Below, in pieces: positions 1 to 8,493 of a stretch of 64,000 nt of DNA. The notes below the pieces were generated by a model that had not been told where the DNA came from, searched no databases, and was given only the letters and a program-made list of their open reading frames with translations. The DNA is from Lentisphaeraceae bacterium (lineage in GTDB: Bacteria > Verrucomicrobiota > Lentisphaeria > Lentisphaerales > Lentisphaeraceae): the NCBI GenBank assembly GCA_021232515.1, contig JAJPOQ010000053.1, positions 1 to 64,000 on the forward strand, given 5' to 3'. Made by a program: the position numbers and the translations under genes. Each line of letters starts with the position of its first letter. The first letter of the stretch is position 1.

Positions 1-632
1 TCGATTTTGCGAACAATACCAGGGAGTTCATCGCCTTCATTGATAGTATCAATCAATTCTTCACGCTTAGCTTTAGCTTCTTCTTCGACGATTGGACGAC
101 GTGAAACAACGACATCTCTATCTGTAAGTCTAGTGATCACAAAAGTTAAAGTCTTGCCAACGTAGAACTCTGGGTTCTGTGAACGAATATCGATTTGAGA
201 ATAAGGACAAAATGCTGAGATACCAGCCAGAGATACAGAGTAACCACCTTTGCGTTCTTCTAGAACCTTACCTTCTACAGGGACTTGAGCAGCATAGGCA
301 TCTGAGAGAGAATCATGAAGTGCATCGCCTGACATTCTTAAAGTCAGAGAAATTTCGCCATTGTCATCATTTACAAAATAAGCAGTGACTTCTTCACCTT
401 CCTGAACTTTAAGCTCGTCATCTTTAACAAACTCAATCTTCGGGATTATACCTTCACTTTTGCCATTTATATCTAGGAAGATACTATTCTCACCGATCAT
501 TGTCACTCGACCAGTCAGCTTATCTCCAGGCTTAAACTCTTGAGCTAGAGAGTCTGCACTTTGCTCCATCAAGCTAGCAAAATCAGAATCCATATCTACA
601 AAGTTCATTTCAGGTATATCGTCGTTACTCAT
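1..632 (-). CDS. rpsA: 30S ribosomal protein S1 (5' part; continues beyond the window)
   Basis: I translated this reading frame by hand from the minus strand; 210 residues are visible and the frame is still open at base 1. Residues about 30-98 form a classic S1 RNA-binding domain (GDKLTGRVTMIG, then FLDINGKSEGIIP). Residues about 113-180 form a second one, with the S1-protein hallmarks KGGYSVSLAGISAFCPYSQID and VVVSRRPIVEEE. A third domain starts at INEGDELPGIV. Tandem S1 domains with this spacing are typical of ribosomal protein S1, which binds mRNA on the 30S subunit and helps start translation. The ATG is preceded by AAGGATG at a good distance. The total length is unknown, so a shorter S1-domain protein is possible but less likely given the repeat series. 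Confidence 0.85.
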   Translation of the reverse strand, partial: MSNDDIPEMNFVDMDSDFASLMEQSADSLAQEFKPGDKLTGRVTMIGENSIFLDINGKSEGIIPKIEFVKDDELKVQEGEEVTAYFVNDDNGEISLTLRMSGDALHDSLSDAYAAQVPVEGKVLEERKGGYSVSLAGISAFCPYSQIDIRSQNPEFYVGKTLTFVITRLTDRDVVVSRRPIVEEEAKAKREELIDTINEGDELPGIVRKI

Positions 633-969
633 GAATCATCCTTAAATCTTAGAAATTTTTGCCCATAACCTAACTCATCTTTAGAAACGCGCCACTCAAA
701 GTTAATTGCATACGCTTAGTACCTTCAAACATTCCAAACTTAGGTGGTTCACTCAGTTCGATTATTTAAATCAAAGTCATAGCCGCCATTGAACATAAAT
801 CTTGTATAATAGGACAATGTAATCTAACTTTTTTCATCTTTTTTTTATTTAGACCGATGAATATCCTTCCCCTATTGCAATGATGTAGTGTACTGAGTTA
901 AAATACTTTGTCTTTTTCAGAGTTTTAAATGTTAAAACTCTTAGACTCTAAACTACTAAGGAGCTACAT
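633..969. other. Divergent intergenic region between rpsA and an oxidoreductase gene
   Basis: This 337-base spacer must carry promoters for both flanking, divergently read genes. On the plus strand there is a TATAAT at about 815-820, but I see no good -35 box 16-18 bases before it. A perfect 10-bp inverted repeat lies near the downstream gene and is listed separately. I found no credible ORF or RNA gene here. Confidence 0.5.
919..941 (+). promoter_or_regulatory. Perfect 10-bp inverted repeat in the oxidoreductase leader
   Basis: AGAGTTTTAA, a 3-base spacer (ATG), then TTAAAACTCT: a perfect dyad ending 28 bases before the start codon. It has no T-tract, so it does not look like a terminator. 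It could be an operator for a dimeric regulator or a leader hairpin; the sequence alone cannot decide. Confidence 0.4.
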
Positions 970-2337
970 ATGTCAAAAGCATTTACGACCAATCGTCGTA
1001 ACGTTCTAAAGTCTGCTGCCGGTATGGCGTCAGTTTCGATTCTTCCTTCTTCTATGTTATTCGGTCAAAACACTCCAAGTGAGCAGTTCCGCTTTGCTCA
1101 AGTTGGTTGTGGTGGTAAAGGTTGGAGTGACATGAACTCTACAATTGGCGCTGGTGGTAAACTAGTTGCTATGTGTGATGTTGACAAAAAACGTGCAGGT
1201 CAGGCAATCACTAAGAACAGTGACATACCTATATATGACGACTACAGAGTCATGCTCGACAAACACGACAAAGATATCGACGGTGTTGTAGTTTCTACTC
1301 CAGACCACACTCATGCTTGTATTGCTCTAGAAGCAATTAAGCGCGGTAAACACGTTTATGTTCAAAAACCTCTAGCTCGTACTTATGACGAGTGTAAAGT
1401 TCTTCTAGAAGCGGCAAATAAGTACGGCGTTACGACTCAAATGGGTAACCAAGGTCACTCAGGCGACGGTCTTAAACTTTGGAAGAAGATGCAAGAAGAT
1501 AACGCTTTCGGCGACATCCAACACATCAACACTTGGTCAAACCGTCCAGTATGGCCTCAAGGTATGACTAAACTTCCTGCTCCCCAAACAGCTCCTGACA
1601 CATTGAACTGGGATCTATGGCTCGGACCACAATCTGACCGTTCATACGCTAAAGAGTACCTTCCGTTTAACTGGCGCGGCTGGTGGGACTTCGGTGCTGG
1701 CGCTATGGGCGACATGGCTTGTCACAATATGGATCCAGCTTTCTGGATCTTCGAACTAGGTCTTCCTAGCTCTGTTAAGGCAACTGCTTCAGCGCCTTCT
1801 ACTCATGCTTACCCAAGCTGGTCGATCATCGAGTACAAGTTCGACAAGTCTCCTGTAACTGGTAAGCCTATGACTCTTACTTGGTTCGACGGCAAAAAAC
1901 TTCCAGAGATGCCTAAAGGCGCTCACCCGAAACTTAAAGCTGGTGGTAACGGCTGTATGGTTATCGGTTCAAAAATGACTGCTATGGGTGGTTCTCACGC
2001 TGGTAGACCTCGTCCAATCGCCCTAGGAAATGACGAGTACAGTAGCGCAGTTAAAGATGCTGAAAGACATTGGCGTTCAGAAGCTAAAAAATTCAAAGGT
2101 CACAACCACTACGGCGAGTGGATCGAAGCAGCAAAAGCTGGTAAGAAAAACGCTCCTGGTAGTAGCTTTGACTACTCTGTTCCATTCACACAAGCGATCC
2201 TTATCGGTTGTATTGCTCTACGTTTCCCTGGTGTTGAGCTTAAGTGGGACAATGATAAGAAACAATTCTCTAACCATGAAGAAGCGAATAAGTGGTTAGC
2301 ATTTAAAGCTCGTGATGGATTTGCTATCACTCTTTAA
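970..2337 (+). CDS. Tat-exported Gfo/Idh/MocA-family oxidoreductase
   Basis: A 455-residue NAD(P)-dependent sugar or sugar-derivative dehydrogenase-like protein. Residues 1-33 are a twin-arginine signal (RRNVLKSAAG, then a hydrophobic stretch), so the folded, cofactor-loaded enzyme is probably exported to the periplasm. A Rossmann fold follows (FAQVGCGGKG, MCDVD). The family motif GKHVYVQKPLARTYDEC supplies the Lys-Pro that contacts the cofactor and substrate. The C-terminal half has the W/G-rich pattern common in PVC-group members (WWDFGAGAMGDMACHNMD). It appears monocistronic: AAGGAG ribosome site, and a strong terminator just downstream. Substrate unknown; proteins of this group are often tied to breakdown of complex glycans. 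Family confident, reaction not. Confidence 0.9.
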   Translation: MSKAFTTNRRNVLKSAAGMASVSILPSSMLFGQNTPSEQFRFAQVGCGGKGWSDMNSTIGAGGKLVAMCDVDKKRAGQAITKNSDIPIYDDYRVMLDKHDKDIDGVVVSTPDHTHACIALEAIKRGKHVYVQKPLARTYDECKVLLEAANKYGVTTQMGNQGHSGDGLKLWKKMQEDNAFGDIQHINTWSNRPVWPQGMTKLPAPQTAPDTLNWDLWLGPQSDRSYAKEYLPFNWRGWWDFGAGAMGDMACHNMDPAFWIFELGLPSSVKATASAPSTHAYPSWSIIEYKFDKSPVTGKPMTLTWFDGKKLPEMPKGAHPKLKAGGNGCMVIGSKMTAMGGSHAGRPRPIALGNDEYSSAVKDAERHWRSEAKKFKGHNHYGEWIEAAKAGKKNAPGSSFDYSVPFTQAILIGCIALRFPGVELKWDNDKKQFSNHEEANKWLAFKARDGFAITL

Positions 2338-2363
2338 AAACTATTGAGATTTAATTCTTGAAT

Positions 2364-2400
2364 AAGCGGCTCCGATCGATTGGTTGGAGCCGCTTTTTTT
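2364..2400 (+). terminator. Rho-independent terminator after the oxidoreductase gene
   Basis: A 10-bp GC-rich stem (AAGCGGCTCC pairing with GGAGCCGCTT), a 12-base loop and a T-run lie 27 bases after the stop codon. Confidence 0.9.
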
Positions 2401-2502
2401 ATATCAGTTTAAGCAGCTTTTAAGCGATTAAGCTTGTACTCTTGGCTGTTGAACTTAAATTTCCGGAATTTGATTTTATTTATTCGAGCGGAGAAAACTT
2501 AG

Positions 2503-3630
2503 TTGATCGTAAAACCACAGACCTATACCTTTGGAGAAAGTGAGAGTGATGCTCTCAAACTTCGCTGTGGCAGTACTCTCCGCAATGTAAGCATAGAGTT
2601 CGAAACTTATGGCACTCTAAACGAAGCGAAATCAAATGCTATTCTCGTATGTCATGCTCTTACTGGCAGTGCTCACGCCGCCGGTAAACACAGTGAAGAT
2701 GACCGCAAGCCGGGTTGGTGGGACAGCATGATAGGCCCAGGCAAAGCTTTCGATACCGATAAGTACTTTCTTGTTTGTAGTAATATCCTTGGCAGCTGCT
2801 ATGGCACAACAGGTCCAACTTCGATAAACCCAGATACAAATAAGCCATACAATTTAGATTTCCCCATGATTACCGTTGCCGATATGGTCGATACTCAACA
2901 CCGACTTATGCAACATTTAGAAATAACTAAGTGGCTCTCCGTCGCCGGTGGTTCACTTGGTGGCATGCAAGCTCTACAGTGGGCTGTAACTTATCCCGAT
3001 GCGGTACACAGCGTTATGCCTATCGCGACAACACCGATGCTCTCACCTCAGTCAATTGCCTTTGACTGGGTTGGACGTGAAGCTGTCATGAGTGACTCAA
3101 ACTTTAAAAATGGCGAATACACCAAAGACGCCCTTCCTGAAACAGGTCTTTCTATTTCTAGAATGCTTGCCCACATTACTTATCTTAGTGAAGCTGGTAT
3201 GCGCGAAAAATTTGGTCGACGTCTTCAAGAAATGGACGAGTACAACTTCGAGTTTACTCACAACTTCCAAATAGAAAGTTACCTACGCTACCAAGGCAGT
3301 CAGTTCGTTAATCGTTTTGATGCAAATGCCTACTTATACATCACCCGAGCGATGGATTACTTCAACCTTTCTATGGAAGACCCTGAAGGCAAACTTGAAA
3401 ACGTTTTAGATAAAGCGACTGCTTCATTCTTAATCATTTCCTTCAGTAGTGATTGGCTATTCCCGCCATATCAATCGATGGAAATAGTTAAAGCGCTTAT
3501 GAAGTGCCGCCGTGAAGTAACTTATTGTGAGATAGAGTCTGACTACGGTCACGACGCCTTCTTATTAGAAGATGACACTTTGGGTGACATGGTTCGCAAC
3601 TTCCTCAAAACTCAGGAGGCTTGCTACTAA
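2503..3630 (+). CDS. metX: Homoserine O-acetyltransferase
   Basis: 375 residues, normal for MetX. It transfers an acyl group from acetyl-CoA to homoserine, the entry step to methionine by direct sulfhydrylation. The alpha/beta-hydrolase fold shows HALTGSAHAAG, the MetX-specific GWWDSMIGPGKAFDT and NILGSCYGTTGP blocks, and the nucleophile elbow GGSLGG with Ser151. The other triad members are probably the Asp in SFSSDWLFPP and the His in YGHDAFLLE near the C-terminus. The start is a TTG preceded by a GGAG site; no better ATG exists upstream in frame. It overlaps metW by one base (TAATG), a conserved metXW arrangement. Some relatives are succinyltransferases, so acyl donor choice is inferred. 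Confidence 0.93.
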   Translation: MIVKPQTYTFGESESDALKLRCGSTLRNVSIEFETYGTLNEAKSNAILVCHALTGSAHAAGKHSEDDRKPGWWDSMIGPGKAFDTDKYFLVCSNILGSCYGTTGPTSINPDTNKPYNLDFPMITVADMVDTQHRLMQHLEITKWLSVAGGSLGGMQALQWAVTYPDAVHSVMPIATTPMLSPQSIAFDWVGREAVMSDSNFKNGEYTKDALPETGLSISRMLAHITYLSEAGMREKFGRRLQEMDEYNFEFTHNFQIESYLRYQGSQFVNRFDANAYLYITRAMDYFNLSMEDPEGKLENVLDKATASFLIISFSSDWLFPPYQSMEIVKALMKCRREVTYCEIESDYGHDAFLLEDDTLGDMVRNFLKTQEACY

Positions 3631-4241
3631 TGACTGAACTCGATTACATGCTAAATACCAAGCCTGACATACAGGCTATCTATGACTCTATCCCTGAAGG
3701 TTCACGAGTACTCGACTTAGGCTGTGGAGATGGATCACTTTTAGAGTTACTGAGAGACAAAAAGAACTGTAAAGTTCAAGGTATCGACCGCGACCAAGCT
3801 GAAGTTATGAAATGTATTGCTAAAGGCATACCGGTCATTCAAACAAACTTAGATCAAGGTTTAAGCTACTTCCAAGACAAGTCATTTGACTATGTTATTC
3901 TTGGTTTAACTTTCCAGCAAATTCGCCAACCACACAAACTACTATTTGAGATGGTACGAGTGAGTAACTTTTCAATTGTCAGTGTATTTAACCTAGGTTA
4001 TATAAAGACCCGCTTCCAGATATTCTTTGGAGGTATCATGCCGGTAAATAAACGTTTGCCTTATGAGTGGTATAACACGCCAAACTTGCACCTAGGTACC
4101 GAGAAAGACTTTTGTACGATGTGTGAGAAAGAATCATTTCAGATCTCATCGACAAAGCGTATTTCTCGTAGTTCTGACTTTTTGACAAATACCTTTCCAA
4201 ATCTATTCGCAGAAATCTGTATTTTTACAATTTCTGGCTAA
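3630..4241 (+). CDS. metW: MetW methyltransferase-like protein, partner of MetX
   Basis: About 203 residues with a class I SAM-dependent methyltransferase fold: VLDLGCGDGSLLELL (motif I) and GIDRDQAEV (motif II). The C-terminal part NKRLPYEWYNTPNLHLGT is diagnostic of MetW. MetW is needed for MetX activity in several bacteria; a methyl-transfer reaction is not proven for the family. I chose the ATG at 3630 over an earlier TTG at 3621 because AGGAGG sits 10 bases before it, and because it gives the TAATG translational coupling with metX. Confidence in family is high. Confidence 0.9.
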   Translation: MTELDYMLNTKPDIQAIYDSIPEGSRVLDLGCGDGSLLELLRDKKNCKVQGIDRDQAEVMKCIAKGIPVIQTNLDQGLSYFQDKSFDYVILGLTFQQIRQPHKLLFEMVRVSNFSIVSVFNLGYIKTRFQIFFGGIMPVNKRLPYEWYNTPNLHLGTEKDFCTMCEKESFQISSTKRISRSSDFLTNTFPNLFAEICIFTISG

Positions 4242-4344
4242 GCTTATTCCAGCTAAAGTTTTCTACTACAATCACTTTTCATGAGAATGCTTTTTCAGCA
4301 AACAAGTGATATAATTGTAAGAGTACTATTTCTAAAGGGATTTT

Positions 4345-6135
4345 ATGGAAGGCACAACAGACAAACTTTTATCGAATGTTCATAACAGGCTAAAAACAAA
4401 TGCCTTACTGAACCGCTTCACAAAAAGCTTAATCATATTCAGCAGTTTATTTATCCTTGCCCTCATAACTAATAGAGTCACTGGCCTTTACGCTGATATA
4501 TTTTCTCCACAACTAGCTTTAGTTCCTGTGGCTTTGGCATTTCTCATTGCTCTATTCTTACCAAACAAGACCAAAAATATCGATGCAGCCCGAGAAGTAG
4601 ATAGTTTCGCAAAAACGGATGACCTTTTTTTAACTCAAACAACACTTTCTTCTGCGGCGGGTGACTTCAAACAGCTTATCGGATCTAAAGCCGACCAAAA
4701 AGCTCAAGACCTCGATGCTGCTCGTATCACTCAGCTTAAGTGGCAACGACCGACTCAAGCACTTTGTATCACTCTCCTCGTCTCCATTCTTCTTTCTCTT
4801 TTCTTACCCACCTTCGATCCATTTGGCAAAGAAGAGAAAAGAGCTAAAATCGAAGAAAAGAAGAAAATTCTCAATGAAGAAAAAAGCATCACGGAAAAAC
4901 GCTTAGCTGTCCTCAAAAAACAAGAAGCCATCCCTAAAGATTCTGAGGAAATAAAAGCTGAGCTTACAGAAATATTTAAAGACATGAAAAAACTTCCACC
5001 AAAAGAAGCCGTCAAAAAAATAAGAGACAAGCGTCGTAAGATCGCCAAATCCTGGAGCGATAAAAATAACGACATACAAAATGAGAAAAAAGAAACTCAA
5101 ATGAAGTCTCAGCATTTTGGTGCTATGAGCGAAGAAATGAAAAAGATAAGTAAGAATCTCAAACAAGGTGATACTGCATCTGCTCAATCAAAACTTAAGA
5201 AACTCAGTGATCAACTGGATGAACTCAGCGAATTGTCGGACCCAGTCGACAAAGAAAAGAAAGCCAAAGAAATAAAGCAACAAATGGCTGATATGAAAGA
5301 TGCTCTAAATGATAGCATGGGCGCCGATTCAGTTAAAGCTGCTATAGATCGTGCCATGCGCCAAATGGATGAATCTGGAGAACTTTCAGATAGCGCTTTA
5401 AAAGACGCTGCTAAGTCAATGGAGCTCTCAAGTCGTGAACTAGAAAGACTTCAAAAACTCATGGATGAAATGGATGAGTTACAAGATATGATGCAAACGG
5501 CGCAAAATGCCGAGCAGTACGCCCAACAAAACCAAGCGAATCAAGGTGATAAGCAACAGCAAGGCGAAAGCCCTGAGTATGCTAGTTTCGAAGAGTACCA
5601 AGAGTATTTCCAACAACAGCAACAGCAGCAAAGTGAACCTAAAGACTGCGAAACTTGCTCTGCATCTGGAGATTGCCAAACCTGTGAAGGTTCTGGGAAA
5701 GATAAAGATGGTAAAGATTGCCAAGCTTGTGAAGGCTCTGGAAAATGTACTGAGTGTAAAGGTTCTGGTTCACAAGGCAGCGGCGGTGGCAAAAATGGTT
5801 CTTCAGGATCCAGCCAGCAAATGGCCGGTAGTGGCTCCGGAACAGGAAATCAAGGTAAAGGCGGCGGCATCCCTGGTGAGAGCGATGATGTCGACGCAGG
5901 CTTCAAAAAGGAACAATCTAAGTCAAAAAACCAAGCTGGCAAAATTCTCATGCAGTGGAAAACAAAAGGCTTAACGGAAAATGGCGAAGTAACTGTTGAA
6001 TACACTGAAGCTATAAAGCAAATTCAAGAAGGCGTTGACGAAGCTATATCTAAAGAAAAAATCCCTCCTGGCTACCACGATGTCATTAAAAAATATTTCT
6101 CTTCAGAAGCCGGAGTAAGCGTTGAAGAAAAATAG
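4345..6135 (+). CDS. Membrane coiled-coil protein with a DnaJ-like cysteine-rich segment
   Basis: 596 residues, no confident family name. Two hydrophobic segments (about 28-48 and 58-73) and a third at about 138-155 anchor the N-terminus. Residues about 165-400 are highly charged and helical with heptad-like Lys/Glu patterns, probably a long coiled coil. Residues about 433-475 contain repeated CxxCxGSG-type units (CETCSASGDCQTCEGSG and similar), as in the DnaJ zinc-binding region, followed by a Gly/Ser-rich linker. The C-terminal 70 residues end in a helical block with IPPGYHDVIKKYF. I recall comparable large membrane proteins beside MoxR/Bat-type clusters in related phyla, but that is memory, not a search. 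It overlaps the next gene by 14 nt. Function unknown. Confidence 0.75.
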   Translation: MEGTTDKLLSNVHNRLKTNALLNRFTKSLIIFSSLFILALITNRVTGLYADIFSPQLALVPVALAFLIALFLPNKTKNIDAAREVDSFAKTDDLFLTQTTLSSAAGDFKQLIGSKADQKAQDLDAARITQLKWQRPTQALCITLLVSILLSLFLPTFDPFGKEEKRAKIEEKKKILNEEKSITEKRLAVLKKQEAIPKDSEEIKAELTEIFKDMKKLPPKEAVKKIRDKRRKIAKSWSDKNNDIQNEKKETQMKSQHFGAMSEEMKKISKNLKQGDTASAQSKLKKLSDQLDELSELSDPVDKEKKAKEIKQQMADMKDALNDSMGADSVKAAIDRAMRQMDESGELSDSALKDAAKSMELSSRELERLQKLMDEMDELQDMMQTAQNAEQYAQQNQANQGDKQQQGESPEYASFEEYQEYFQQQQQQQSEPKDCETCSASGDCQTCEGSGKDKDGKDCQACEGSGKCTECKGSGSQGSGGGKNGSSGSSQQMAGSGSGTGNQGKGGGIPGESDDVDAGFKKEQSKSKNQAGKILMQWKTKGLTENGEVTVEYTEAIKQIQEGVDEAISKEKIPPGYHDVIKKYFSSEAGVSVEEK

Positions 6136-7153
6136 CCGTAGCAAACTTCCCTTTGTTTTAATTCCAGTTTGTCTTATCATCATTTTCCTCCTCATGACCT
6201 ATAGGTCAAAAAGTGATAAGTCACTCATAGTTTATTGCTCTCATGACTCTATTTTTGCCGAAGAGGTGTTCCAACGATTTACTCAGAAAACAGGTATAAA
6301 GGTCACCCCTCGCTACGACACTGAAGCCAGTAAATCTCTCGGTCTCACGGAGAAAATCCTACGCGAAGGAAAAAACACAGACTGTGACGTCTACTGGAGC
6401 AATGAAATGTTCAGTGTTGCGGCTCTTCAAGAAAAAAATCTTTTAAGACCTTTCAAAGCTAATAACTGGCAAAGGATCCCAAACAAGTTCAAAGACAAAG
6501 ATGGTTTATGGTCTGGCTTTGGAGCAAGAATGCGTGTTGTGATTTTCAATACTGAAAAGTACCCTTCAACAACTAACTTTAAAGAAAGCTTTATAGAAGA
6601 TGACTTATCAGCCCAAGCTATCGCTCTTCCGCTTTATGGAACTACTCTGACTCACTTTGCCCTCCTCCAAAAACAGCTAGGTAAGACTCAACTTCAAGCT
6701 CTCTACGAAACTTGGAGAAAAAAAGGTTTACAAGTCGTTGCGGGAAATGGCCCATCACGAAATCTTGTGGCGAATGGCAATTGCACTTATGGTTGGACTG
6801 ATACAGACGATTACTTTGGTGCTGTTGACAAAAATGCCCCCGTTTCAATGCTCCCAGCGAAATTGCCCGATGGCAAGACTATCATCATCCCAAATACCGT
6901 CGCGATACTCGACTCGACTGACAGAAAAGCTGCAGCTGAAGTTTTTGTCGATTACCTCCTCTCTGAAGAAAATGAAGTTCTTCTTGCCAAGTCCAGCTCA
7001 CGACAAATACCTCTGGGTAAAGTTAACGAGAAACTACCTCAAGAAGTTCAAAATTTACAAAGATTTATAGATGAAGCTGCAGATTTGCGCGAAATATTTG
7101 CAGAAAGAACTCCTCTACTCAACTGGCTCAAAGAGACCCATAAAATAAAATGA
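6122..7153 (+). CDS. ABC transporter substrate-binding protein, ferric-iron type
   Basis: 343 residues. The N-terminal hydrophobic segment (about 9-25) is a signal or membrane anchor without a lipobox cysteine. The mature part starts LIVYCSHDSIFAEEV and continues FTQKTGIKVTPRYDTEASKS and CDVYWSNEMFS, the pattern of periplasmic iron(III)-binding proteins of the FbpA/FutA/AfuA class. It would capture ligand in the periplasm for the permease and ATPase encoded next. The TTG start lies inside the upstream gene with GGAG nearby; the stop overlaps the permease start (ATGA). Thiamine or polyamine binding proteins share the fold, so iron is the likely but unproven ligand. Confidence 0.8.
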   Translation: MKKNSRSKLPFVLIPVCLIIIFLLMTYRSKSDKSLIVYCSHDSIFAEEVFQRFTQKTGIKVTPRYDTEASKSLGLTEKILREGKNTDCDVYWSNEMFSVAALQEKNLLRPFKANNWQRIPNKFKDKDGLWSGFGARMRVVIFNTEKYPSTTNFKESFIEDDLSAQAIALPLYGTTLTHFALLQKQLGKTQLQALYETWRKKGLQVVAGNGPSRNLVANGNCTYGWTDTDDYFGAVDKNAPVSMLPAKLPDGKTIIIPNTVAILDSTDRKAAAEVFVDYLLSEENEVLLAKSSSRQIPLGKVNEKLPQEVQNLQRFIDEAADLREIFAERTPLLNWLKETHKIK

Positions 7154-8493
7154 TAGACAGCTTTATCATTTCACTCTTGCGAGCCCTTATACTCGCACTT
7201 CTCACCTGCTTTTGTAGCCGACAAGTTTATCTCACATTCTTGAGTCTAAGAGGACGACAGCGCTTCTGGTTAGCTTTATTAACTTTATTCCCTTTGATCA
7301 TTCCCCCTCTGCTACCAGCATATGCTTATTCCGCGTTTAAAATCAACTTTCAAACCCAACCCATTCTCAATGAATTCTTTTATGGCCTTATAGTCATCTC
7401 AAAAACACTACCTTTTGTTTTTATTGCCTTATACTTCATAAAGTACTCAACTCAATCATCGGCAATTCTCTGTGATAAGCTCAAGCCAAACTCAAGCTTA
7501 TCATTCATCAAAAGAAACGCTGCACTTTTCGTTGCTACCACCCTAGCTGGGCTAATCATCTTTCATGAGTATGAAATAGCATCTCTCATGCGTATTCGAC
7601 ACTGGACTATTGATGTATTTAACGCTCATGCCGGCGGTTTATCGCATACTATTATTGGCAGTATAAAAATGGTCTCAGCACCTCTTACTACCTCCCTTTT
7701 CGCAATATTCATTTTAATTAGAATCCATACTCCTCAAACTCAAAAAATAACTTTAGCAAGAAGTCCAAATCAAAGCTTTGCTTATATCATTCTGACTCTT
7801 TTATTACTAACGAGCTTTATCGTTCCTTATCTAATTGTCATAAAAGGTGCTTGGGGAGGATTCTATGAGATTCTTCAAACAAACTGGATGCTTCAAGAAA
7901 CTTTTAACTCGATCATTTTTGCCATAGTATCCACACTTTGTGTCGCATTTTTAAGTCACTTAGTTGTTAGCTCTTTACCAAAGTTTATCCCTTTCTTCAT
8001 CGCACCTGGTTTATGCGGCACACTTATTTTAGGACTGCTTATTTTAGCGTTCTTCCAGATAACATTCTTGCAAAGTCTCGCTCACTCCATCCTACCTCTG
8101 ACTCTAGCTCAAATCATCTATATCTTCCCTTTAGCCATAGTTGTTCGTATCTTTATCAAAAACTCAATTCAACAAAGTTCGTTAACCAGTGCCCATCTAT
8201 TGAGCAACAAAGAAAAGTTAAACTGGAAGCTCTACCACTTACCCACTATTCTTGCTCATTTCCCACTCTTTTGCATACTCTGGTTTGATATAACTTTGAA
8301 CACTCTCTTAGCACCAACCTCTTTGCCGGGAATCTTTCCTCGCCTCTACAATCTGATGCACTACAATGAAAACGAAAAACTTTCCGCCACTGTAGTCATT
8401 GCAGTTTTGGTCCCCCCGATTATTTTGGCTCTGGTCTTATTCATCTCTCGTATTGGAATTTTATGCAAAATAAAGAAAACATCTGGGAACTAG
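7150..8493 (+). CDS. ABC transporter permease, FbpB-like double-length type
   Basis: 447 residues, almost entirely hydrophobic, with roughly 12 predicted membrane spans in two halves, as in single-chain iron(III) permeases of the FbpB family. It would form the inner-membrane channel for the substrate-binding protein upstream and the ATPase downstream. Start ATG overlaps the previous stop as ATGA, and its last 31 nt overlap the ATPase gene, so the three are one operon. The typical cytoplasmic EAA loop is poorly conserved, so assignment rests on topology and context more than on motifs. Confidence 0.75.
   Translation: MIDSFIISLLRALILALLTCFCSRQVYLTFLSLRGRQRFWLALLTLFPLIIPPLLPAYAYSAFKINFQTQPILNEFFYGLIVISKTLPFVFIALYFIKYSTQSSAILCDKLKPNSSLSFIKRNAALFVATTLAGLIIFHEYEIASLMRIRHWTIDVFNAHAGGLSHTIIGSIKMVSAPLTTSLFAIFILIRIHTPQTQKITLARSPNQSFAYIILTLLLLTSFIVPYLIVIKGAWGGFYEILQTNWMLQETFNSIIFAIVSTLCVAFLSHLVVSSLPKFIPFFIAPGLCGTLILGLLILAFFQITFLQSLAHSILPLTLAQIIYIFPLAIVVRIFIKNSIQQSSLTSAHLLSNKEKLNWKLYHLPTILAHFPLFCILWFDITLNTLLAPTSLPGIFPRLYNLMHYNENEKLSATVVIAVLVPPIILALVLFISRIGILCKIKKTSGN

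Noticed and set aside
179-388. 69-codon frame on the plus strand opposite rpsA
   Set aside because: It lies entirely within the minus-strand S1 reading frame, which has clear domain matches; no start signal.
2660-2848. Antisense frame within metX
   Set aside because: Shadow of a strongly conserved gene; composition atypical and no start signals.
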